A stretch of 5,934 bases of DNA from JBBARC01 sp040400005 (GTDB lineage: Bacteria > Pseudomonadota > Alphaproteobacteria > Acetobacterales > Acetobacteraceae), in NCBI GenBank assembly GCA_040400005.1, contig JBBARC010000080.1, forward strand, positions 1 to 5,934, read 5' to 3'. Under the pieces are notes generated by a model, which saw nothing but the letters and a program-made list of their open reading frames with translations, was not told the DNA's origin and searched no databases. Positions 1 through 5,934 of the stretch are shown here, piece after piece. The translations under genes and the position numbers were made by a program. Each line of letters starts with the position of its first letter. Within the stretch, counting starts at the first letter, position 1.

Positions 1-1
1 C

Positions 2-1684
2 TTGTTCGAGAATGCGCTGCGCAATGCCAATCTGGCGCTGGTGCCAGTCGCAGGGGGTTATGAAATCCAGAAATCCGCCGCAGCGCGCGGGCTGATCGGG
101 GCCAACGCGACAGGTTTCGGCAGTGAAATCATAACTTTGCGCTTCATAAATACCGAAGAAGTGCGCAAAGTGCTCGATTCTGTGCTGCCCGGCGTGGTCA
201 CAGCCACTGATGCGGCCAGTGGCGCAATTACCATCGCGGGCACCACCGGCCAGCGCAGCAGTGCGCGTGAAATCCTGCGCCAGTTCGATGTCGACTGGCT
301 GCGCAACACCAGCTTTGCGCTGTATATCCCGCAACGCACCGATTCACGCCTGATCACCCCATCGCTCGACAAGCTGATCAATGCACCGGATTCACCGACG
401 CACGGCATGGTGCGGCTGATTACCATGGAGCAGCTCAACGGCATCCTGGCAATCAGCGCGCAACCACAATATCTGAACGACATCCGCCGCTGGGTCGAAA
501 TTCTCGACCGCGAAGGCGAAAGCAACGAACGGCGGATCTTTGTCTATCGCGTGCAGAACGGCCGTGCCCGCGACCTTACCCGCACTATCAACGCGGCCTA
601 TGGCGCGAGCAATGGCAACAGCGGCGGCAACGGCTCGGCCGACCCGTTTGGCGAACAGCGCGACACTGCCGGAGGTACTGCCGTGCCTCAATCGCAATTT
701 TCCGGCGCACCCCCGACGCCGGCGCGTAACGCAGCACCCGGGCCAAAGGACAGTGCGCAAACCGGGACATCGACGGGGGCAATGGGTGCACGCGTGACAG
801 CTGACGAAAACAACAATGCGATCATCGTGCTGGGCACCGGGCGCGAATACGCAATCATTGAAGAAGCCTTGCGCAAACTCGACATCCCGCCCCAGCAAGT
901 CCTGATTGAGGCAGCGATTACCGAAGTCGCGCTTACCGACGATTTGAGATACGGGGTGCAGTGGAACTTTCAGAGCGGCAACAGCAATGTGGGTTATTCG
1001 GAAGGGTCCACCAGCACAGTCGCCAGCAAGTTTCCCGGGTTTTCCTATTTCTACGGCGGCAGCAGCATTTCGGCGACGCTCAACGCGTTGGAACAGCGGA
1101 CCAATGTCAAGGTGGTGTCTGCGCCAAAGCTGATGGTGCTCAACAACCAGACTGCGGCATTGCAAGTCGGCGATCAGGTGCCGATCTCAACCGGTTCGGC
1201 CACCAATCTGGTCGGCAGCACCAATTCGGTGGTTAGCACCATCGAATACAAGGACACCGGTGTCATTCTGAAGATCACTCCGCGCGTCAATGCCAGCGGC
1301 GTGGTGCAACTCGACGTGTCGCAAGAAGTCAGCCAGGTCAGCACCGCGAGCGCATCAGCAGCGACGCAACAGCAATCGCCGACCATCTCGACCCGGCGTA
1401 TCTCCACGACTGTGGCCGTGCGCGATGGCGAAGTGATTGCCCTGGGCGGGCTGTTCAGCAATACCAAGACATTCACCAAAAATGGCATCCCGATCCTCTC
1501 GCGCATCCCGGTGATCGGGGGGTTGTTCGGCACGCATGAAAATGTTGAGCGCCGCACCGAATTGATCGTGCTGCTCAAACCCCATGTAATCACCAACAGC
1601 GACGACGCACGTGCCGCCACCGACGAATTGCGGAACAAGTTGCGCACGCTCGAGCCCTTCAAGAGCCAGGGGCGTATTCCGTGA
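2..1684 (+). CDS. gspD: Type II secretion system secretin GspD (5' truncated by window edge)
   Basis: This is the outer-membrane secretin that forms the multimeric T2SS channel through which folded exoproteins leave the periplasm. About 560 residues are visible, reading in from the left edge. The signal peptide and most of the N0 domain lie upstream, so the TTG at position 2 is not a credible start. Visible domains by residue in the fragment are: the end of N0 (1-25, NLALVPVAGGYEI), N1 (about 42-100), N2 (about 104-172, with MEQLNGILAISAQPQYL), N3 (about 177-293) and the secretin beta-barrel domain (about 298-530). The barrel carries VLIEAAITEV, the QVGDQVPI segment and the C-terminal signature IPVIGGLFG followed by RRTELIVLLKPHVI. 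N3 is interrupted by a Gly/Ser/Pro/Ala-rich stretch (about 201-262), a position where secretins vary. The TGA stop overlaps the GTG start of gspK. A type IV pilus secretin is less likely because of the N1-N2-N3 arrangement and the gspK neighbour. Confidence 0.95.
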   Translation: MFENALRNANLALVPVAGGYEIQKSAAARGLIGANATGFGSEIITLRFINTEEVRKVLDSVLPGVVTATDAASGAITIAGTTGQRSSAREILRQFDVDWLRNTSFALYIPQRTDSRLITPSLDKLINAPDSPTHGMVRLITMEQLNGILAISAQPQYLNDIRRWVEILDREGESNERRIFVYRVQNGRARDLTRTINAAYGASNGNSGGNGSADPFGEQRDTAGGTAVPQSQFSGAPPTPARNAAPGPKDSAQTGTSTGAMGARVTADENNNAIIVLGTGREYAIIEEALRKLDIPPQQVLIEAAITEVALTDDLRYGVQWNFQSGNSNVGYSEGSTSTVASKFPGFSYFYGGSSISATLNALEQRTNVKVVSAPKLMVLNNQTAALQVGDQVPISTGSATNLVGSTNSVVSTIEYKDTGVILKITPRVNASGVVQLDVSQEVSQVSTASASAATQQQSPTISTRRISTTVAVRDGEVIALGGLFSNTKTFTKNGIPILSRIPVIGGLFGTHENVERRTELIVLLKPHVITNSDDARAATDELRNKLRTLEPFKSQGRIP

Positions 1685-2547
1685 CACCCGTGGGCGTGCG
1701 CAGAGCAGCGCATGGCGAGCATGGTTATGCGCTGATTGCTGCAGTGGCCTGCATCGCGGTATTCGCGGCCATGGCACTGGCGATTGTTACCGCGACGCGC
1801 ATCAGCATCGCGGGCGGCGGCGGTGAATTTGCCGCGGCACGTGCGCAACTGGCGGCTGAAGGGGCAGTGGAAAGCACGCTCCATGCGCTGGCCCTGGGTG
1901 ACGACGCCACGGTGGGGCTGTTGAGCGGTGGACAGCTGGGGTTGGACATCGATGGCGCCCGGGTGGTCGTGCGGCTGACCGACGAACGCGGCAAGATCCC
2001 GCTCAATCGCCTGGAGGATGACAAGCTTGAACGCATGCTGGCCGGCGCCGGACTCGACGGTACACAGCTTTCGATCGCGCGCGATTCACTGCTCGATTGG
2101 CTCGACGAAGACGATTTGGCACGGCCTGACGGTGCCGAGGAGCCGTATTATGCCAGCCGTGGCCTTGCTCCGCGCAATGGCGCTATTGTTACAATCGATG
2201 AATTGGGCGCGGTGCGTGGCTTCACTCCGCAGGTGGTTGCGCGCCTGCGCCCCTATATCAGCGCTGACGTGGACTCGATCCAGTTTGACAGCCGGTATGC
2301 TTCGCCGGAGGCGATTGCGGTCATGGACACCGGCGGTACGGGGTCACCTCTTGCTATCGAACGTCAGCGCGAAGCTGCCGGCCAGCGGACGGCGCTCCAG
2401 TTCCTTGACAAAGCTGCCCTTATTGGAAGGGCGATCACTATTTCGGCCGATGCCACTACACCCGATGGTGGCCGAGCCCATCGCGAGACGGTCGTCGTGC
2501 TGACCGGCACCACTGTCCACCCGTGGATTATCCACCGCGCTGGCTGA
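1681..2547 (+). CDS. gspK: Type II secretion system minor pseudopilin GspK
   Basis: GspK is the large minor pseudopilin that, with GspI and GspJ, caps the T2SS pseudopilus at the inner membrane. The protein has 288 residues, slightly shorter than enterobacterial GspK. A prepilin-type N-terminus is visible: basic leader, then HG^YALIAAV with predicted prepilin peptidase cleavage after Gly15, then a hydrophobic helix (about 16-38). Position +5 of the mature protein is Ala rather than Glu, as is usual for GspK. The body contains the family's recognisable run: GKIPLNRL (105-111), SLLDWLDEDD (136-145), RPDGAEEPYYASRG (148-161) and IDELGAVRGF (172-181), comparable to the DWLD...RPDGAE...Y...ELxxVxG pattern of known GspK. 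The GTG start is chosen because it overlaps the gspD stop (GTGA) and has an AGGGG Shine-Dalgarno sequence (1668-1672) eight bases upstream. Another in-frame GTG at 1690 is possible. No gspL or gspM follows. Confidence 0.88.
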   Translation: MTPVGVRRAAHGEHGYALIAAVACIAVFAAMALAIVTATRISIAGGGGEFAAARAQLAAEGAVESTLHALALGDDATVGLLSGGQLGLDIDGARVVVRLTDERGKIPLNRLEDDKLERMLAGAGLDGTQLSIARDSLLDWLDEDDLARPDGAEEPYYASRGLAPRNGAIVTIDELGAVRGFTPQVVARLRPYISADVDSIQFDSRYASPEAIAVMDTGGTGSPLAIERQREAAGQRTALQFLDKAALIGRAITISADATTPDGGRAHRETVVVLTGTTVHPWIIHRAG

Positions 2548-2552
2548 TACGG

Positions 2553-3539
2553 TCATTTCTGCGGAGTTCCGGTCATCGGCAAACCCCACGGCGCGAAGAC
2601 CGCACGTGGTGTATCGGCCCCGATCATCGCACGGGGGCGCAGCACCGTCATCCGCGCCAGCACCAGTTCAGGCTCGTCGGACAAAGAGCCGGAGCCTGCC
2701 GAGGTACTGCCGTCGCCCGGCATGCGATAGAAAATGTGGGCACCGATCTTGGTAACGCGCGTCCCCGTATTGGCCCAATATGGCTGGACATAATCAGCAT
2801 GATAATTCGTTGCACCCGCCACGTGATCGGCGGTTGACCCGGTCAGCACCGCCTGTGCCACAGCGCGTGACCGCGCAAGTGTATCATCTTTCAGGTGCCG
2901 GCGCAGCGATCCGTCGCACGCAAAGGTAAACTGGCATCCGGTAGAACGCTCGGCGCCCTGAAATACCACGCCGCACACCGATTTGGGGTAGCGCGACGTG
3001 CGTACGCGATTGAGGATCACTTGGCCGACTGATTCCAGACCCGCCACCGGCTGATTGCCAGCTTCATAGGCGATGGCCATGGTCATACAGTCAAGTGCGC
3101 GATTATATGCTGACGAACCTGCAACGCCGAAGCCACCAGGAACAACAGCGACTGACGTAGCAAGCATTACGCGCCGTGAAGCCGTAACATTGTGGTGTGT
3201 GCTTTCGTTCAAGACAAAGGGAATTGGGTGCTCTTCGGATGTTTCGCTTGCGGCGGCACTGCCATTGTCGCTTGCCGGCGCATAATCGCGCAGGGGCGCA
3301 TCATATGCGGGCGCCGCGCTGGCCACATACAAAGGCGGCGCGAAATGTTGGCCGGCATCGGCCGCAACATTGGCCAGATTGTTGTCGTGTGACACATTGG
3401 CGGATGCCGGACGGGCAGCTACCGGAGATACGACCGCAGCCAGACTGACAAAAATCAGCCCGACTAGGATCGACATTCTGCCGATCACGCCACTGCCCAC
3501 TGTCAGACAGCAATTTGAAAATCTGGATGTCTGTTTCAT
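2553..3539 (-). CDS. Exported cell wall hydrolase, SleB/Hydrolase_2 family
   Basis: This is a predicted periplasmic peptidoglycan hydrolase of the SleB-like family, whose members act as lytic transglycosylases on glycan strands. The catalytic domain is C-central. It opens with DCMTMAIAYEAGNQP (about residues 150-164 from the chosen start), whose Glu (about 159) matches the family's conserved catalytic Glu. It continues with SVGQVILNRV, the paired-Cys stretch VCGVVFQ...CQFTFACDG, and ends near GATNYHADYVQPYWA. The N-terminus carries a hydrophobic export segment (ILVGLIFVSLAAVVSPVAARPA), then about 100 residues of Ala/Ser-rich linker. The start is uncertain: ATG 3539 (MKQTSR, 328 aa) gives a basic n-region and is preferred. 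ATG 3551, GTG 3572 and ATG 3476 (directly before the hydrophobic segment) are alternatives, none with a strong Shine-Dalgarno sequence. The gene is convergent with gspK, five bases apart. The organism need not form spores; such proteins are common in alphaproteobacteria, where they are generally of undefined physiological role. Confidence 0.88.
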   Translation of the reverse strand: MKQTSRFSNCCLTVGSGVIGRMSILVGLIFVSLAAVVSPVAARPASANVSHDNNLANVAADAGQHFAPPLYVASAAPAYDAPLRDYAPASDNGSAAASETSEEHPIPFVLNESTHHNVTASRRVMLATSVAVVPGGFGVAGSSAYNRALDCMTMAIAYEAGNQPVAGLESVGQVILNRVRTSRYPKSVCGVVFQGAERSTGCQFTFACDGSLRRHLKDDTLARSRAVAQAVLTGSTADHVAGATNYHADYVQPYWANTGTRVTKIGAHIFYRMPGDGSTSAGSGSLSDEPELVLARMTVLRPRAMIGADTPRAVFAPWGLPMTGTPQK

Positions 3540-3586
3540 CGCCCCACGCATCTGATAAGCTGATGAAGGCACAATGTTTCATTTGC

Positions 3587-3619
3587 TTGACACATTTCCC
3601 GGTAAAGAGCGCGTTTATG
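3587..3619 (+). promoter_or_regulatory. Possible promoter for the exported protein/methyltransferase unit
   Basis: A perfect -35 hexamer TTGACA (in CTTGACA context, common in alphaproteobacteria) lies at 3587-3592, in the gap between the divergent hydrolase and exported-protein starts. The best AT-rich -10 candidates (GTTTAT or TTTATG, 3613-3619) give a spacer of 20-21 bases, which is too long, and the ideally spaced hexamer is GC-rich. If the promoter is used, transcription would start downstream of ATG 3617, favouring ATG 3653 as the start codon. This is a weak call. Confidence 0.25.
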
Positions 3620-3652
3620 CGGCAATTGCAGCCGCCGGGAAATCTACACACC

Positions 3653-4228
3653 ATGACACAATCACAACGCGCGTTGCCTGGCCTGTTGCTGCTGTCTTGC
3701 GTCCTCGCCCTGTCATCCCGGACAGGCTTGGCAAAGCCTGCGACACGATTGCCGGACCGGGTCCTTACATGTTCCATACGCCACATAACCAATTATGATC
3801 CGGCCAAGGAGCAGACTGCCGCGCAACTACGGTTCGATTCGGTACACAGCTTTGTGCTGCACCTCCCGCCGATTTCAGAGCGTACCACCCCGCCGCCTGA
3901 AACGTTTGAAACGGCAGAACCGGTCGATCCGCGCACGCGGATCTTGGCTGATCCCGACCAGATCGCCCCACAGCCACGGCACCACTTTGACCGGGTCATC
4001 GACATATGGCCAGGGCGCGTGGAACTGGCCTCAACGATCTCTGGCAATCTTCTTAATGTCATCGTGATCAATGCCTTTGATCCAGCCTCTGGCGCCGCCA
4101 ACATGTTCATGACGCGGGCCACGGAACTAACTCACTTTGATTCTGGTCACATCTACCAGGGTTCCTGCCGGACGAAAATTTCCGAGAGCGCGTTGCGAGG
4201 CACAGCCAACAGGACACGGACGCGATGA
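3653..4228 (+). CDS. Small exported protein of unknown function
   Basis: I do not recognise a family for this 191-residue protein. A classical signal peptide is visible: MTQSQR, then LPGLLLLSCVLALSS, with likely cleavage after GLA (residue about 27). The mature part has only two Cys (about 40 in LTCSI and about 172 in GSCRT) near its two ends, a candidate disulfide. A Pro/acidic segment (about 78-110) lies in the middle, and the second half alternates hydrophobic and polar residues in a beta-like way (RVELASTISGNLLNVIVIN). Cys16 sits inside the hydrophobic run (LLSC), but this is a poor lipobox. The ATG at 3653 is preferred because the signal peptide begins there. ATG 3617, with AAAGAG (3604-3609) seven bases upstream, is a real alternative adding 12 residues. 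The stop overlaps the next gene's start (ATGA), implying co-expression with the methyltransferase. The exported location, coupling and reading frame look real; the function is unknown. Confidence 0.75.
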   Translation: MTQSQRALPGLLLLSCVLALSSRTGLAKPATRLPDRVLTCSIRHITNYDPAKEQTAAQLRFDSVHSFVLHLPPISERTTPPPETFETAEPVDPRTRILADPDQIAPQPRHHFDRVIDIWPGRVELASTISGNLLNVIVINAFDPASGAANMFMTRATELTHFDSGHIYQGSCRTKISESALRGTANRTRTR

Positions 4229-5190
4229 AAACCACCCATGTTCCGCAATTCGTCCGCGAAATCCGCACCGCCTCGCGTGAGGTGAACCCCCGCATTCCAT
4301 CAATGATGTCACGCGATGAGCGCGCCTTGCTGATAACGCTGGCGCGTGATTTTTATCGCGGTGACGGCGTGATCATTGATGCCGGCGTATTTTGCGGCGC
4401 CTCAACAGTGGCATTTGGGCAAGGCATTGTTGGCAACCCGGCGCGCGATCAAATCCTCGCGCGCTGGGCCAAGCCTATCCACACGTATGAATATGGCGTG
4501 GTCAATCCGGGCATGATTGCCTTTTTTGAACGCCATGTTGTTCCGGGCGACTGGCACGTCGGGGACAGTTTCGAAGGCTATCTGCGCACCAATATCGCAA
4601 CCGTTGCCGGGCTGGTCGATCTGCATATGGGCGATATTACAACCGCACAGTGGTATGGCGCACCGATCGAGATCATGTTTCTCGACGTGCTGAAATCAGT
4701 GGATATTCAGGAGGGGGTGATGCGCACGTTTCTCCCAATGCTCAAAGTAGGCGGTATCTTGATCCAGCAGGATTATTTCATCGATGGCGTGCCATTCGTC
4801 AAACTCCTGCAGGAACATCTTTCTGGACATTTCGAATATCTTGGGGAAATCCAATCGACAGCGCTATTCAGGTTGGTCCGGCCGATACCCGCCAGCCTGT
4901 TTACCAATGACCCCATCAGCGCGCTTTCCCTCGATACAAAGCTGGCGCTGCTGGATCAGGCCCGCGATCGCAGTATAGATATCGACCGCCGATTGCTGTG
5001 TGATACCGGCAAAGTGCGCTTTCTGGCCGAACTGGGCCATCTGACGACAGCACAAGATTGTCTTGAGCATGTACGAAGCGCCTATCCCGATCATTTTGCC
5101 GGCCATCCTTCGCCACGCATCGCTAGCGCGATCCGCGCCGCCACCAACCGCGCACGTGGTCGAGTGTATCGCAAACCGGTCGAGGCATAA
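4225..5190 (+). CDS. Class I SAM-dependent methyltransferase
   Basis: This 321-residue cytoplasmic protein has a Rossmann-type methyltransferase core (about residues 30-218). Motif I, the SAM-binding Gly-rich loop, reads VIIDAGVFCGAST (49-61). An acidic residue follows strand 2 (YEYG, Glu89), and a DLHMGDI segment (132-138, Asp137) precedes the strand-4 motif IEIMFLDVLKS (148-158, Asp154). A post-motif strand, GGILIQQDYF (176-185), follows. The pattern resembles methyltransferases in the broad TylF/Methyltransf_24-like group, some of which modify sugars or small molecules; the substrate here cannot be read from sequence. Residues about 225-321 form a mainly helical C-terminal extension, possibly repeat-like (LLDQARDR, FLAELGHLTTAQDCLEHV), outside the catalytic core. 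The ATG start overlaps the upstream stop (ATGA) and has AGGA (4211-4214) ten bases before it. No sugar-processing gene is adjacent to give a pathway. Confidence 0.82.
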   Translation: MKTTHVPQFVREIRTASREVNPRIPSMMSRDERALLITLARDFYRGDGVIIDAGVFCGASTVAFGQGIVGNPARDQILARWAKPIHTYEYGVVNPGMIAFFERHVVPGDWHVGDSFEGYLRTNIATVAGLVDLHMGDITTAQWYGAPIEIMFLDVLKSVDIQEGVMRTFLPMLKVGGILIQQDYFIDGVPFVKLLQEHLSGHFEYLGEIQSTALFRLVRPIPASLFTNDPISALSLDTKLALLDQARDRSIDIDRRLLCDTGKVRFLAELGHLTTAQDCLEHVRSAYPDHFAGHPSPRIASAIRAATNRARGRVYRKPVEA

Positions 5191-5383
5191 TCAGTGACGC
5201 GCAACGAGATTCCTGACGTCCCCTCATAACTCGCGCCCAACCCACCTCTTCCTGCACGGTGAAAGCTTTGTTCACGCCGAGGAACTACTACCAAATCATA
5301 CTGCAACCGGTAGCGGCCGGGAAGCTTGGATGGGCGGAAGGATCGAGTCGTGCCTTGGACGACGTACTATCAAATTCACAAGC
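5191..5383. other. Intergenic stretch with no recognised feature
   Basis: Between the methyltransferase stop and the small - strand ORF stop I see no ORF of note, no tRNA-like cloverleaf and no hairpin followed by T that would serve as a terminator for the + strand unit. AAGCTT occurs here at 5263-5268 and 5322-5327, and again at 5380-5385 across the right boundary; this looks coincidental. Confidence 0.5.
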
Positions 5384-5662
5384 TTAACTGTGCATGGTGC
5401 CGACCATGCACAGACCCAAACAAATCGTAATCATGACCAACTCTGGCTGCTGCCGTAACCAGGCTATGCCGCTGTGCATCAGCCACCCAGGCCGGACCTT
5501 GGCACCGGCCAACGCATAGTGCGAAAACTGGCGCATAGCATCGGGCTGCGGGCAACGAGGCCCATCGGCCGCACGCCACGCGATTAGCGCCCGATTCAGC
5601 GCCGCAGCAGCCAGTCTATCTGCCTTGACCATATTCTGACTGCGGTTGCTGCGCATGTGCAT
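5384..5662 (-). CDS. Small hypothetical protein with hydrophobic C-terminus
   Basis: A 92-residue ORF with no recognised family. It is supported by a Shine-Dalgarno GAGGTGA at 5666-5672 with good spacing to ATG 5662 (second candidate ATG at 5656), and by codon choice that looks broadly coding in a region where other frames are not. The N-terminal two thirds is basic and helical (MVKADRLAAAALNRALIAW), and the C-terminal end is hydrophobic (ELVMITICLGLCMVGTM), possibly one weak membrane segment. Met is unusually frequent (eight). The last nine codons contain a perfect inverted repeat. It stands alone on the - strand, with no identifiable upstream partner. It could be a genuine small gene or a chance or decaying ORF. 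Confidence 0.45.
   Translation of the reverse strand: MHMRSNRSQNMVKADRLAAAALNRALIAWRAADGPRCPQPDAMRQFSHYALAGAKVRPGWLMHSGIAWLRQQPELVMITICLGLCMVGTMHS
5388..5413. repeat. Perfect 11-bp inverted repeat with 4-base loop
   Basis: CTGTGCATGGT (5388-5398) and ACCATGCACAG (5403-5413) are exact reverse complements separated by GCCG. The hairpin lies inside the last codons of the small - strand ORF, two bases from its stop. Neither side is followed by a T run, so it is not a standard intrinsic terminator. It could be a transcript-end stabilising stem, a Rho-linked structure or a protein-binding palindrome. Confidence 0.85.
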
Positions 5663-5665
5663 CCT

Positions 5666-5672
5666 TCACCTC
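5666..5672 (-). promoter_or_regulatory. Ribosome binding site of the small - strand ORF
   Basis: GAGGTGA on the - strand is a strong match to the anti-Shine-Dalgarno complement. Its GAGG core lies six bases before ATG 5662, and the full motif lies nine bases before ATG 5656, so it does not decide between the two starts. It is the main evidence that the small ORF is translated. Confidence 0.5.
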
Positions 5673-5920
5673 ATCGTCGACAGACCATTCGCCCGGTTGT
5701 GGCGGGCAGGCCGTCATTTTTGATGAGCTGGGTGTAGTTGCGAACCGGCTAATGCAGCTTGCCCGGCCTCCTAGGCACTCACTCGTAATGGGTGCAGGTA
5801 AATCAGAAGGGTGTGTGCGTCCTGAGTGGTCGACCGCCATGGCCGCGCCGAAGGCGCCAACCAATTTGTCTAGTGGCCTTAACCATACATCGCAAACACG
5901 CGCAGCTGTACGCGCGACGC
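5673..5920. other. Region of low coding signal, possibly decayed
   Basis: No gene is supported here. An ORF on the - strand (about 5864 down to 5616) is open but has codon choice unlike its neighbours, with TTA, CTA, TCA and GGA codons, and no good ribosome site. A 25-codon - strand stretch (5671-5748) reads like protein (NYTQLIKNDGLPATTGR) but is bounded by a TAG and a TGA. A + strand frame is open from about 5752 to the edge without a convincing start signal. The mixture could be gene remnants or plain intergenic DNA. Confidence 0.35.
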
Positions 5921-5934
5921 AAAAAAAAGGCCCG
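5921..5934 (-). terminator. Partial intrinsic terminator cut by the right edge
   Basis: Read on the - strand, the edge gives CGGGCC followed by eight T. This is the usual 3' arm and U tract of a Rho-independent terminator. The matching GGCCCG arm and loop for - strand transcripts would lie just beyond position 5934. If so, a - strand gene ends shortly to the right of the window. The + strand run of A followed by GGCCCG also fits the left half of a bidirectional terminator. The stem itself cannot be verified here. Confidence 0.5.

Noticed and set aside
392..1165. Long - strand ORF of 257 codons opposite gspD
   Set aside because: It is the antisense shadow of a clearly conserved secretin domain in GC-rich DNA; its composition shows no domain or signal.
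1174..1884. - strand ORF of 236 codons across the gspD-gspK junction
   Set aside because: It spans two recognised genes on the opposite strand and has no family features of its own.
5284..5380. Two similar segments (TACTACCAAATCA and TACTATCAAATTCA)
   Set aside because: Only two short imperfect copies, with no regular spacing or flanking structure, so neither iterons nor a CRISPR-like array.
5490..5510. GGCCGG ... CCGGCC inverted repeat
   Set aside because: Six pairs with a nine-base loop inside a probable coding sequence; not distinctive at this base composition.
5841..5862. Short GC stem GCGCC-GAA-GGCGC
   Set aside because: Only five base pairs and no T tract on either side; expected by chance in GC-rich DNA.
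5616..5864. 82-codon - strand ORF overlapping the start of the small 92-codon gene
   Set aside because: TTG start with no ribosome site, rare-looking codons and no recognisable motif. It overlaps the better-supported ORF by 47 bases.
5660..5934. Possible insertion sequence or integrase remnant
   Set aside because: No terminal inverted repeat pair, target duplication or recognisable transposase motif could be found within the window.

Overview
This is a GC-rich chromosomal window. Its gene content and protein style (a type II secretion secretin and minor pseudopilin, an exported SleB-type cell wall hydrolase) suggest an alphaproteobacterium, most likely a sphingomonad. That assignment is inference from protein character only; there is no rRNA or other phylogenetic marker. 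I see no rRNA, tRNA, CRISPR array, complete insertion sequence or recognisable phage gene.

Left part (1-2547, + strand): the 3' portion of gspD, the outer-membrane secretin of the type II secretion system (T2SS), followed by gspK, the tip minor pseudopilin. The two overlap by four bases (GTGA), so they are probably translationally coupled. The 5' end of gspD lies outside the window. D followed directly by K, with no gspE or gspL/M after it, differs from the canonical C-D-E-F-G-H-I-J-K-L-M order.

Middle (2553-3539, - strand): an exported peptidoglycan hydrolase of the SleB/Hydrolase_2 type, convergent with gspK and separated from it by only five bases. Its start faces, across about 110 bases, a two-gene + strand unit (3653-5190). 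That unit encodes a small exported protein of unknown function and a class I SAM-dependent methyltransferase with a helical C-terminal extension. These two genes overlap by ATGA and are probably co-translated.

Right part (5191-5934): mostly low in coding signal. The only supportable gene is a small - strand ORF (92 codons) with a good ribosome binding site and a hydrophobic C-terminus. A perfect 11-bp inverted repeat lies inside its last codons. The extreme right edge carries what looks like half of an intrinsic terminator (GC-rich arm plus a run of eight T on the - strand).

I found no convincing previously undescribed system. The points most worth checking are the D-K gene order, the coupled exported-protein/methyltransferase pair, and the small ORF with its terminal palindrome.
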